From the IMG/VR virus record IMGVR_UViG_3300009049_000010, positions 1 through 40,123 of that record: a DNA stretch of 40,123 nucleotides, one strand, 5' to 3'. Both the position numbers and the translations under genes were made by a program. Each line of letters begins with the position of its first letter. Position 1 is the stretch's first letter. Under the pieces are notes generated by a model. It was not told the DNA's origin. It saw nothing but the letters and a program-made list of their open reading frames with translations, and searched no databases. This DNA comes from a virus. This document shows, piece by piece, positions 31,394-39,190 of the stretch.

Positions 31394-34300
31394 TATATTA
31401 CCAACGCAATAGCGCGAAGGTCGGTTATCGTCGGTGATTTAGATGAGTTCGTTGCTGACATAACAATCTTGATCTGGAAGACGTTAAACGCATCAGCTTC
31501 TACGGTGTACTCATAATCACGATATGTTTCTGGGTCATCATCAGTAGGTAGAGGTGAATCTATAGTCACCTGATTCCAACCAATAACCGGAACACCTTCG
31601 CCATCAACTTCGTACATCGCGTCTTCGGTTAATGAAGTTCTGACATATACATCAAACTCCACACCAACATCACGATGCGCAGCGAATATGATTTTAAGCC
31701 CCACCGAAGATTCATCAACCGCAACTGGTTTGGTGATGTGTTGAGCAGCGTCCGATCCGTCAATAACATTCTCTAATGTAATCAATGATACACGTTGTAA
31801 GTCTACGACTGGAGACACTTTAGAGTCACCAGTAGTTAGGTTTAGCGTGAGAGATAACGTATCCGCAGCATTCGCTTGTGTTGCTATGACCGCCGGATAA
31901 TCGTTCACGTTCAATTCGTTCAACACCACTTGATGAGACTTAGTAGTATAGTCTAGTTTCTGTGGTCTAGTTGTACGAGTGGTACCATAAGAATCTCCTA
32001 ATGTTTTTTCAATAGTAGAATCAATTGAAGTCATGTTAGGGATGAGAGTCTGTACCTGTGGTATAAACTGGTCGAACATTACCTGTTGGGACGCAACAAC
32101 ATTAGAACCACCGCCTACCGCAGACGCAGTCGCAGCGACACCCGTGTTGATAGTGTAACCTGCCCAAGTAGGATTGATTACATTGTGGTATCCATTAATT
32201 GAATCAGCAATAACACCACCTACCGCACTCGCTACACCTGAAATCAGCACACCGTCATTATTAGAGAATCCGTGTCCTTCGTGATGTACGAATACAATTG
32301 AAGACCCTAGGGTAGTTTCGAATGGATTAATGTCCAATGTAACTTTAGGTAGTTCACTATTCTTCAGTTCCAGTACACCGGCACTTTCAAAGTCCGCACG
32401 GTATAAGTTAAACATCAAATCTTTAGTCTGATCGGGAGTCCAAGTAGAACCGTTCTGCGACAAGAACAACGAACCTAATGTAGGCTGACGTGATACTCGT
32501 GCTGAACGACTTTGCCCGACGACATATTCGTATGTTTGCGCAGTGTATACATTGTATTCTACTGACTCCGCAAGAAGTACTAAAGCATACTCTTCGCCAG
32601 AAGTCAAGTAAATTGGTTCATCGAACTCAATAGTAGTTTTCCCTGCTACAACATCTGACATCTCAGTTGTGTTATCAAAAGGAACAACATTAATATTCGA
32701 AGGATTGATAAACTTAACAGAGCCTGGGACAATACGTGAAGTAGGAACGCCGTTCTCTACTGGACGAATTTGTACTTGCATTGGAATAACAGAGTCCTTA
32801 CTCTCTACAAATATGTCTACCTTAGTAATAAAGAGTCCGTTTGGATTCTCTACTTGGTCTACAATAAATGTCTGTGCGAGAGGATCTCTCCAATAAGTAG
32901 TCTCTATAAGTCGAGTACTACGTACAGTTCTCTGTACTGTTTCTAAAGTACCGACTGCCGTGTACCCTGCGCGACTTACCGCAGTTGCTACTGACTCATC
33001 TGAGTTGTTGACATCTAACAATTTAAATTCTTGTCTTCCTGTACGGAAATTAATTGTCGGAGTATTAGGTAAGAAGAAACTGCCCGCTAACTCACCTTCT
33101 GAGTTTGTAGTAAGAATAGACTTACCACCTAGAGCAGTAGGGTATTCGGTCGCACTAATGTACTCACTACCATATTCTGTAGGATCGTCCGAGAAGTTAG
33201 TGAATGTTGGTTCTTGACGAACCCAATCGTTAACAACTTTGTTTCCAAATACTGGATACATTTGAGTGTTAGGACGTAAACCTTGAACTCGGAAGTTAAT
33301 CTTACGTGAACGCATGAACGGAATAATTTCGATGTTCATTACGCGTCGACCAATATACTCAGTAATAGTTCTAGATGTTGTCGAAGACTGTACTCTGAAC
33401 CGACGACGAGTGAAGAACGAAGGGAGATACGTGTTAATCCGACGAACTACTCGCTGCATAATGTCTGGTAAGAACTTAGTCTCGACCCACTCATCCGTTG
33501 ATGGTGATAGAACCAAGTGACCGTTTTGAGTGATTACCGCAAACGGGTTAATATTCATTATACCAGTAGCCAACTCTTGACTAATCATAGCAACGTCAGT
33601 AAACGGTAGTGTTACAATGTCACCTTTTCTAGTGATAGTGTTAGTCAAGTCGGTTGCGTCGTACTTTAAACGTACTGCTTGTTCACGGAATGATGCCCCC
33701 ATCAATCCTTCAGGATCTACCGATGCTCGGTAGTCTGGATGTTCTATATCAGAGTAATCGAATGTATTAAAGTTGTCCGCAATAAACCCTGCTTTGGTTC
33801 TATTAAGACCCTGCGCATCAAGTACATCCAGAGAGTTTGTGTTGCTCTCTAGGAAACTCAGAGAGGTGATTTCATAAAGGTTCTCTATACCTTCTTCAAG
33901 TTTACCGATGTCTTTCATCGTATAACGCTTGTTAGAAATCTTTGTTGTGATTACATCACTAGTTTGGTGACTATATGCCCCCAATTCAACCTTAAATAAT
34001 GGTAGCGCACCTACTGGAACGATAGGTTCTTTTGGTTGTTCTGACGCCTGACCACTAATAACCTGAAGTTCCCCGAATCCAATATCTCCTCGACTATCAG
34101 TCGCATTTACGACCAACATATCGATACGTGGACTGTAATATGAAACTGAAGGCACTGTTATAGAAGACGCATTCTGTGGTAAAGGTGTTACTGTAAATGT
34201 GCTGGAAGTAGCGACCGATGGTCTAAAGTCTAAACTATCACCTAGTTTTACTACAGAACCATTGGTTAGCGTATGTGATGGAATATCTTGAATATCCATA

Positions 34301-36306
34301 CCAGTGTAAGATTTAGCACAAAAGAAACCACCCGATGAGCTAGAGTGTTGGAAGTGTGAGAAGATTACTTGAATCTCTACATTAACACCAGTCGGGGTTG
34401 AGTAGCCAGGCTTAACATACAATCGTGTCATGTCATAGTAGTTATCACGTTGTCCACCATCGAAGTCAACTTGATATGTGATATCATCAGCATCTTCCCA
34501 AGCGGTACTATTAGATGATCTTACCTTAACAGATTCTAAAGATACCCCGTCAATTACACCTAGGTCTATAGGTCGTATTGCCCAAGACGCGTCTGGTCGA
34601 GTCGCTACGACTGTTAGAGACTGTAATGATTTAGTTCTAGGCGCTGCGGTTATCTCTTCATAACTAATTATATCATACGAAGTACTTGGTGTCAATCCAG
34701 TAATATTATTACTTTCAATAACAACATCAGTACGAACAGGGCCATTAGTCTCCGCAATCAACCACTGACTGAACTCGACACTGTTCGCTGGCATGGAAAT
34801 AGTACCACTGCCATTTGAAGTTAGTCTATAAAATTTCTGAGCAGTGTAAACGATATTTGAAATAGTATCAGGTTTAGCAGCAACACTAGGTAGAGGGAAT
34901 AATAGATTATTATCCGCAGTACCATAGACACCACTAAGATTTGAATTACTGGTCAATGGTATTTCATTACCACTAGATGCTTCTACTAAATGAGTTACAT
35001 TAGAGAAGTTATATTGAATCTGCGTCGAAGGATTTTTATTCATTCTGATGTTGAATATATATGCGCGATATCCAACTTGGTCTAATTGTAATCCTCGTAG
35101 GTTAGCATAACCAAGAAGAATATTACCTTCGTCTCTGAGTTCTAATCGACCGAATGTGCTGATATCACCTAAACCCTGAGAACCAACGTCATCTAGGTCT
35201 ACGTATATCCAGTTACCAAAAATAGCAGGAACGTTCTCATTAAGTTTTACGCGTAGAGCAGAGTCTCCAGTTGTTTTAGGTACCTGAAGAGTAGATGCGC
35301 CTACGTCCAAACGATAACCGTCCACGTAAGCAATACCTTCTGACACATCTACATTAAAAGTATTGGCGTCTTTGTTTTCAAAGATTGCGGTAAAGTCTGC
35401 TACTACGTAATCGCCCGACTCTTCTTTTGTGCGTTGTGCCAGTAAAGAGTTGATGCGGTTGTACGCATCAAAGGAATTAACTTCTCGTGTAATAACACCG
35501 TTAACCACACGTGCGATAAATACGAAGTTTTCTTCTTCTAGTACTTTATCTCGTGTAGTAGGAATAAGTTTAATCTTGTAACGATCTGCGCCAGGAGCAC
35601 TGACATCGGGTAACTGTCCTTGGTTGTCAAAAAGACTATCATCTTCAGCTGAAGAAACGATAGACTGCTGGACTAGAAATCCTAGGTCTGCGGTTGGGGT
35701 TCCACTATACTTGTCAATGAAAGCACTACCGCCTTCTACATAGACGAAGTGTCCCTGAACAAAGAAGTCTCCTTCCGCAAGATGTGCCTTAGTGGCCTTA
35801 CCCGCGCATGGGTGTTCTGCTGTATTGCTAGCAACAACCATGTTGATTCCAGTAGTAGTACCATCAGAAAAACGCAAACTCTGTGATGCGAGAACACGTG
35901 GAGCAACAGAATCGTCAAGAACCTGTGCGTTCAAAGTGTCCGTGTATTTAACATACAGTGTTATTGGATCATTATTCTCACTGTCCACGATTTCTAAAAC
36001 TGTGAATACTACAGAACCGTTGGTGACTTCCCTGCCGACGATATCAGTGTAGATGCTGGAGGGACTTAACCGGATATACTCTAATGAGTTATCAACAGTC
36101 GCGCCGCCTGGATTTACCATCGCACCTTCTTTGAAGATGTTTCTACCAAATCTAGCAATTTCTTCATGAATCATTCGTTGCGATTCGGTTAACTCACGTG
36201 CTTGAAGAGCACGTCCCGAGTTGAAAAGGACACGGTAGTATCCATCTTCTTTTTTATAGAAGTCTCGGTAAGTCTCTTTAAATGTTTGGTTTGTAAAATC
36301 TGCCAT
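31393..36306 (-). CDS. Very large DUF4815-type virion structural protein (1637 residues)
   Basis: The N-terminal ~300 residues (TNQTFKETYRDFYKKEDGYY, then LFNSGRALQARELTESQRMI and FKEGAMVNPGG) match my memory of DUF4815, found in large virion proteins of cyanophage-type T4 relatives (the VrlC-like protein). The rest is beta-rich. A conserved-looking block occurs near residues 950-1010 (RRINTYLPSFFTRRRFRVQS, RRVMNIEIIPFMRSRKINF). The C-terminal segment (EYTVEADAFNVFQIKIVMSA, SPTITDLRAIALVI) resembles a baseplate wedge domain. It follows gp8 by eight bases, which suggests a baseplate or long-fiber-attachment role akin to gp7/gp10. The RBS is AGGATT. I am sure it is a structural protein, less sure of the equivalent in T4. 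Confidence 0.83.
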   Translation of the reverse strand: MADFTNQTFKETYRDFYKKEDGYYRVLFNSGRALQARELTESQRMIHEEIARFGRNIFKEGAMVNPGGATVDNSLEYIRLSPSSIYTDIVGREVTNGSVVFTVLEIVDSENNDPITLYVKYTDTLNAQVLDDSVAPRVLASQSLRFSDGTTTGINMVVASNTAEHPCAGKATKAHLAEGDFFVQGHFVYVEGGSAFIDKYSGTPTADLGFLVQQSIVSSAEDDSLFDNQGQLPDVSAPGADRYKIKLIPTTRDKVLEEENFVFIARVVNGVITREVNSFDAYNRINSLLAQRTKEESGDYVVADFTAIFENKDANTFNVDVSEGIAYVDGYRLDVGASTLQVPKTTGDSALRVKLNENVPAIFGNWIYVDLDDVGSQGLGDISTFGRLELRDEGNILLGYANLRGLQLDQVGYRAYIFNIRMNKNPSTQIQYNFSNVTHLVEASSGNEIPLTSNSNLSGVYGTADNNLLFPLPSVAAKPDTISNIVYTAQKFYRLTSNGSGTISMPANSVEFSQWLIAETNGPVRTDVVIESNNITGLTPSTSYDIISYEEITAAPRTKSLQSLTVVATRPDASWAIRPIDLGVIDGVSLESVKVRSSNSTAWEDADDITYQVDFDGGQRDNYYDMTRLYVKPGYSTPTGVNVEIQVIFSHFQHSSSSGGFFCAKSYTGMDIQDIPSHTLTNGSVVKLGDSLDFRPSVATSSTFTVTPLPQNASSITVPSVSYYSPRIDMLVVNATDSRGDIGFGELQVISGQASEQPKEPIVPVGALPLFKVELGAYSHQTSDVITTKISNKRYTMKDIGKLEEGIENLYEITSLSFLESNTNSLDVLDAQGLNRTKAGFIADNFNTFDYSDIEHPDYRASVDPEGLMGASFREQAVRLKYDATDLTNTITRKGDIVTLPFTDVAMISQELATGIMNINPFAVITQNGHLVLSPSTDEWVETKFLPDIMQRVVRRINTYLPSFFTRRRFRVQSSTTSRTITEYIGRRVMNIEIIPFMRSRKINFRVQGLRPNTQMYPVFGNKVVNDWVRQEPTFTNFSDDPTEYGSEYISATEYPTALGGKSILTTNSEGELAGSFFLPNTPTINFRTGRQEFKLLDVNNSDESVATAVSRAGYTAVGTLETVQRTVRSTRLIETTYWRDPLAQTFIVDQVENPNGLFITKVDIFVESKDSVIPMQVQIRPVENGVPTSRIVPGSVKFINPSNINVVPFDNTTEMSDVVAGKTTIEFDEPIYLTSGEEYALVLLAESVEYNVYTAQTYEYVVGQSRSARVSRQPTLGSLFLSQNGSTWTPDQTKDLMFNLYRADFESAGVLELKNSELPKVTLDINPFETTLGSSIVFVHHEGHGFSNNDGVLISGVASAVGGVIADSINGYHNVINPTWAGYTINTGVAATASAVGGGSNVVASQQVMFDQFIPQVQTLIPNMTSIDSTIEKTLGDSYGTTRTTRPQKLDYTTKSHQVVLNELNVNDYPAVIATQANAADTLSLTLNLTTGDSKVSPVVDLQRVSLITLENVIDGSDAAQHITKPVAVDESSVGLKIIFAAHRDVGVEFDVYVRTSLTEDAMYEVDGEGVPVIGWNQVTIDSPLPTDDDPETYRDYEYTVEADAFNVFQIKIVMSATNSSKSPTITDLRAIALVI

Positions 36307-36314
36307 GATGAATC

Positions 36315-37661
36315 CTAAACGGTAATTACTATTTTAATGTCTTCTTGCTGTTCTTCATCGCGACGAATACGTGCGCGATTCTCTATGTATTTAACTACAC
36401 CAGAAAACCTATCAATTTGACTTCCTTGTTGAACATAATCAATTTGACCAGTTAAGACTACACCAGCTTGAGTGACAGATTCGTTATCTTCAAAGGGTAC
36501 AAATCCAGTAGATTCGTTATGATGATAGTATACAATGTTATCTATAGATTCATCAACCCATGCCTTAGCACCAGATGTCGCACCGGTAATTATCTTTCCA
36601 GCTTCAAAAGGTGATGACGATACTAAATGTAAAGTAGACATTGTTCTTGCTGAAGTGCCAGCGAATAAATTGTTGTTAATGTCGATAGGGTCTTTGATAA
36701 GACCAATCTGACGGAAAGAGTTTCCTACTACAAACGTTCCGCTGACCGAACCATCAGGTTTAATATTGGTCATTACTGAACTTGTTTTTAAATCGTCTAC
36801 TGGATTAAATCCTAGACCATTCCTTGTAGTAATTACTGTTCGGGTGACCACGTTTATACCATCACCGACAATTTTTACAGATGCGTGATTATAACCCTCA
36901 CCGAAATTTGTCATAGCAATCTTAGTTATAACACCTTCAGGTGAGATTGAAGCAGTTGCGGTAGCACCAGTACCGTCACCATAGATGATTACGTCGGGGG
37001 CACTGGTAAAACCAGAACCTCCTGCCGATACCTTAATACCAATAATCTGACCGCCTATGGCAGCTGCCTTAACATTAAACTGTAAGTCCTCTATTGAGTC
37101 TCCACCAGCAAGACTGCTTTCTGCTTCTTGTACCGGAAGGTGATTCGATGATAAGAACTGGTAAATACGCTCTGGGGTAATGGAGTACAGGAATTTCCAA
37201 GTATAACCGTCAGGTGTAGTGAAAGGTTGAGTATAGTCCGCGACATTCAGTAAACCATAGTTGGGTTCTACTGTCGACTGTCGTGATGAGCCATCTTCTA
37301 GTCTACCTTGTACCACACAAACGTATACTTCTTTGGCGTCATTCATGACATACCAAGGTGTCCAAGGTTCAACAATGTCAGACGCAATTGTGTCGTCCCA
37401 AGCAGAGTACACTGAACCGTAAGACCAGTTGACCCTTTTAGCGACAAAAGTAGCATCCTCAACCTTCTTAATTGATTGAAGATTGTTGCGAAACTCTCGC
37501 TCTTCTGCGGGACTATCTACCGGAGCAATTACCGTGTCTAGTTCGTTGAAGGTATCGCTTTTTCCGATACCAATGTAGTAGGTCGACTCACTACCTTTGA
37601 TATCAGTCAAAAGGTCGTTCGCCAAGTCTCTACTCATCGTCTGTCTTACTATAGCTGGCAT
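36315..37661 (-). CDS. 8: Baseplate wedge protein gp8-like (448 residues)
   Basis: This is the baseplate wedge subunit gp8, longer than T4 gp8 (334 residues), as is usual in marine T4-like phages. Conserved segments are STYYIGIGKSDTFNE near 27-41, AKRVNWSYGSVYSAWDD near 74-90, EPWTPWYVMNDAKEVYVCVV near 98-117 and TTPDGYTWKFLYSITPERIY near 148-167. The central and C-terminal parts (GGQIIGIKVSAGGSGFTSAP and DNIVYYHHNE) are the variable extension. The ATG has an AGGAAAG site and a late promoter 32 bases upstream, so it opens the unit that contains the DUF4815-type protein and the fiber genes. The baseplate genes 6, 53 and 25 are not in this window. Confidence 0.86.
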   Translation of the reverse strand: MPAIVRQTMSRDLANDLLTDIKGSESTYYIGIGKSDTFNELDTVIAPVDSPAEEREFRNNLQSIKKVEDATFVAKRVNWSYGSVYSAWDDTIASDIVEPWTPWYVMNDAKEVYVCVVQGRLEDGSSRQSTVEPNYGLLNVADYTQPFTTPDGYTWKFLYSITPERIYQFLSSNHLPVQEAESSLAGGDSIEDLQFNVKAAAIGGQIIGIKVSAGGSGFTSAPDVIIYGDGTGATATASISPEGVITKIAMTNFGEGYNHASVKIVGDGINVVTRTVITTRNGLGFNPVDDLKTSSVMTNIKPDGSVSGTFVVGNSFRQIGLIKDPIDINNNLFAGTSARTMSTLHLVSSSPFEAGKIITGATSGAKAWVDESIDNIVYYHHNESTGFVPFEDNESVTQAGVVLTGQIDYVQQGSQIDRFSGVVKYIENRARIRRDEEQQEDIKIVITV

Positions 37662-37693
37662 TGTTATTCTTTCCTGTTAGAAATTATATTCTT

Positions 37694-37701
37694 TATTTAT
37701 A
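37694..37701 (-). promoter_or_regulatory. T4-type late promoter upstream of the gp8-like gene
   Basis: The minus strand reads TATAAATA, 32 bases before the gp8 start, in the 46-base gap after the GT2-like gene. Confidence 0.75.
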
Positions 37702-37707
37702 CGTATC

Positions 37708-38589
37708 TTAGCCAGTGGTTCCCAAGAATTTGTTCAACCAGTGCTGTTTCTGTACATGATTCATTAATAAGTCCTGATATATGATGGGAAGTTCGTACGG
37801 ACTACTCCTCCACCTAGGGACATACTTGAGTGCTTCAGCTCGTAGAGGTTCTAAGTATTCATCGTAACTGTGGACTTTCTGAGCACTACCTTCGGTTGTT
37901 CTATCAATACAATACATGTCACTAGACATAGTTAGGAAGTAACAAAGATTTCCTTTTTGATGCTCACCTAGTAGTTTGTATGTGTATGCGTGGTCTTCTC
38001 CATTACCTATATCTTCGCTGAGTCTCTGCTTAGCGGACTTGCGACTTTGTAGTATAATGAAGTCCACCGAGACCGGTCTGTCTTCTGTGAACAAGTGACT
38101 GACACGTGGGCCCAGTTCCGCATTAGGGGTACACATAGAAGTTCCCCATACGCTTGCGTGATACTTTTCATTGACCCACCAATAATGTCCAGACTGTAAT
38201 TCCCAATCACATATACAGTCACATGGTACCACACCAAGAACATCAATATAAATATAATGGTTTACATGATTCCATAACGACTGTAAATAAGAAGGATATA
38301 GAAAATCATCCCCATCAATCTGAGAAACATACTCGCAATCACTTTCTAAGAACACGTCGAGACATGCGTTCTTACCTTTGCCAGGCTTTCCATTACTCTC
38401 TGTGTTTACTACACGAAACGGTTGATCTATTTGTAGAACTTGTTCATAATAACCTTCACGATTACTATTCACTACTATCACAACTTCCCATTCTACTGGA
38501 GTTATTTTAATAACTTGTTGTACTGAACGTATCAGTCTCTCTAACTTTGGAATATCATTAGAGGTCAACAAAGTGGTCATTAATTTCAT
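37708..38589 (-). CDS. GT2-like glycosyltransferase (293 residues)
   Basis: A family-2 GT-A enzyme: N-terminal MKLMTTLLTSNDIPKLERLI, strand VEWEVVIVVNSNREGYYEQV, nucleotide-sugar region NTESNGKPGKGKNACLDVFL and the metal-binding DGDDFLYPSYLQSLW near residue 95. A cluster of Cys and Trp follows (PCDCICDWELQSGHYWW). A late catalytic-type acidic segment is RLSEDIGNGEDHAYTY (candidate ED base). The start overlaps the stop of the DUF6445-type oxygenase gene (TAATG), so the two are coupled. The substrate is unknown. Two further glycosyltransferases are in the same window. No signal peptide or membrane anchor is visible. Confidence 0.8.
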   Translation of the reverse strand: MKLMTTLLTSNDIPKLERLIRSVQQVIKITPVEWEVVIVVNSNREGYYEQVLQIDQPFRVVNTESNGKPGKGKNACLDVFLESDCEYVSQIDGDDFLYPSYLQSLWNHVNHYIYIDVLGVVPCDCICDWELQSGHYWWVNEKYHASVWGTSMCTPNAELGPRVSHLFTEDRPVSVDFIILQSRKSAKQRLSEDIGNGEDHAYTYKLLGEHQKGNLCYFLTMSSDMYCIDRTTEGSAQKVHSYDEYLEPLRAEALKYVPRWRSSPYELPIIYQDLLMNHVQKQHWLNKFLGTTG

Positions 38590-39143
38590 TATTCTGCCTC
38601 AAAGAAGAATGTTTGAAATAAACGTCCGTCAGTCTTGTCCTTTCCAAAGCCGGGCAGTACACTACGGTGATAATACTGTGAATCATATATTACCAGTCGG
38701 TTGTATACATTCTTTGCTTCAGCAACTATCTCCCAATCGCTTTCATCATGAGCAAAGTTATTAAAATCAACAATCTGTTCGGGAGAGTGTTTCATAATAC
38801 CCGTTGGGCCGTGACGATATATCGCCGTACCTGATTCTAATGGGGCATCCGGTGTGAGATACAATACTGCTGCGTATGACATTGCGTCGTGGTGAATCCA
38901 CGTTTTGTCGAGTGCGGTAGTGAACTGAAAGGAGGTGTTGTAATTATCTAACGGGAATTGGGTTATAGTCTTTCCCGTTAGTTTTTCGAATGTTGCTTTA
39001 GTCGAGTCAATATATCCACCATTATTCGTACATGGTTTTGTTCGAAGGCCTGGGTAGTTTCCTGAGACATTGAAATCTTGACTGAGCGCAAATTCCCTGA
39101 CTGCGTCTGGGTCTGCGTAAAAATCATCTATAATTAAAAACAT
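38589..39143 (-). CDS. DUF6445-type 2OG-Fe(II) oxygenase-like protein (184 residues)
   Basis: The sequence has the layout of a small iron/2-oxoglutarate dioxygenase. MFLIIDDFYADPDAVREFAL opens it, followed by PGLRTKPC. The iron ligands are H84 and D86 (KTWIHHDAMSYAAVLYLTP) and H159 (VIYDSQYYHRSVLPGFG); R174 (GRLFQTFFF) would hold 2-oxoglutarate. Unlike the enzyme at 20016-20726 the HxD motif is intact. DUF6445 is assigned from memory of the family pattern. It is coupled to the GT2-like gene and lies just downstream of a collagen-like fiber gene, so it could hydroxylate a residue for later glycosylation, which is an untested idea. The RBS is only CAGGT. Confidence 0.75.
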   Translation of the reverse strand: MFLIIDDFYADPDAVREFALSQDFNVSGNYPGLRTKPCTNNGGYIDSTKATFEKLTGKTITQFPLDNYNTSFQFTTALDKTWIHHDAMSYAAVLYLTPDAPLESGTAIYRHGPTGIMKHSPEQIVDFNNFAHDESDWEIVAEAKNVYNRLVIYDSQYYHRSVLPGFGKDKTDGRLFQTFFFEAE

Positions 39144-39162
39144 AATTTACCTGATATAAAAT

Positions 39163-39182
39163 ATACCTCCCGAAGGAGGTAT
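39163..39182 (-). terminator. Terminator with UUCG tetraloop after the collagen-like gene
   Basis: On the minus strand ATACCTCC and GGAGGTAT pair perfectly over 8 bp around a C(UUCG)G loop, followed by ATATTTTATATC. It lies eight bases after the stop of the collagen-like gene. Confidence 0.85.
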
Positions 39183-39190
39183 GTTGTTCA

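Noticed and set aside
38247-38254. TATAAATA on the plus strand inside the GT2-like gene
   Set aside because: No plus-strand gene follows it; chance in A/T-rich coding DNA.
20016-39143. Collagen prolyl hydroxylase assignment for the oxygenase-like genes
   Set aside because: The visible collagen-like repeat has hardly any Pro and apparently none in the Y position, so that specific substrate is not supported.
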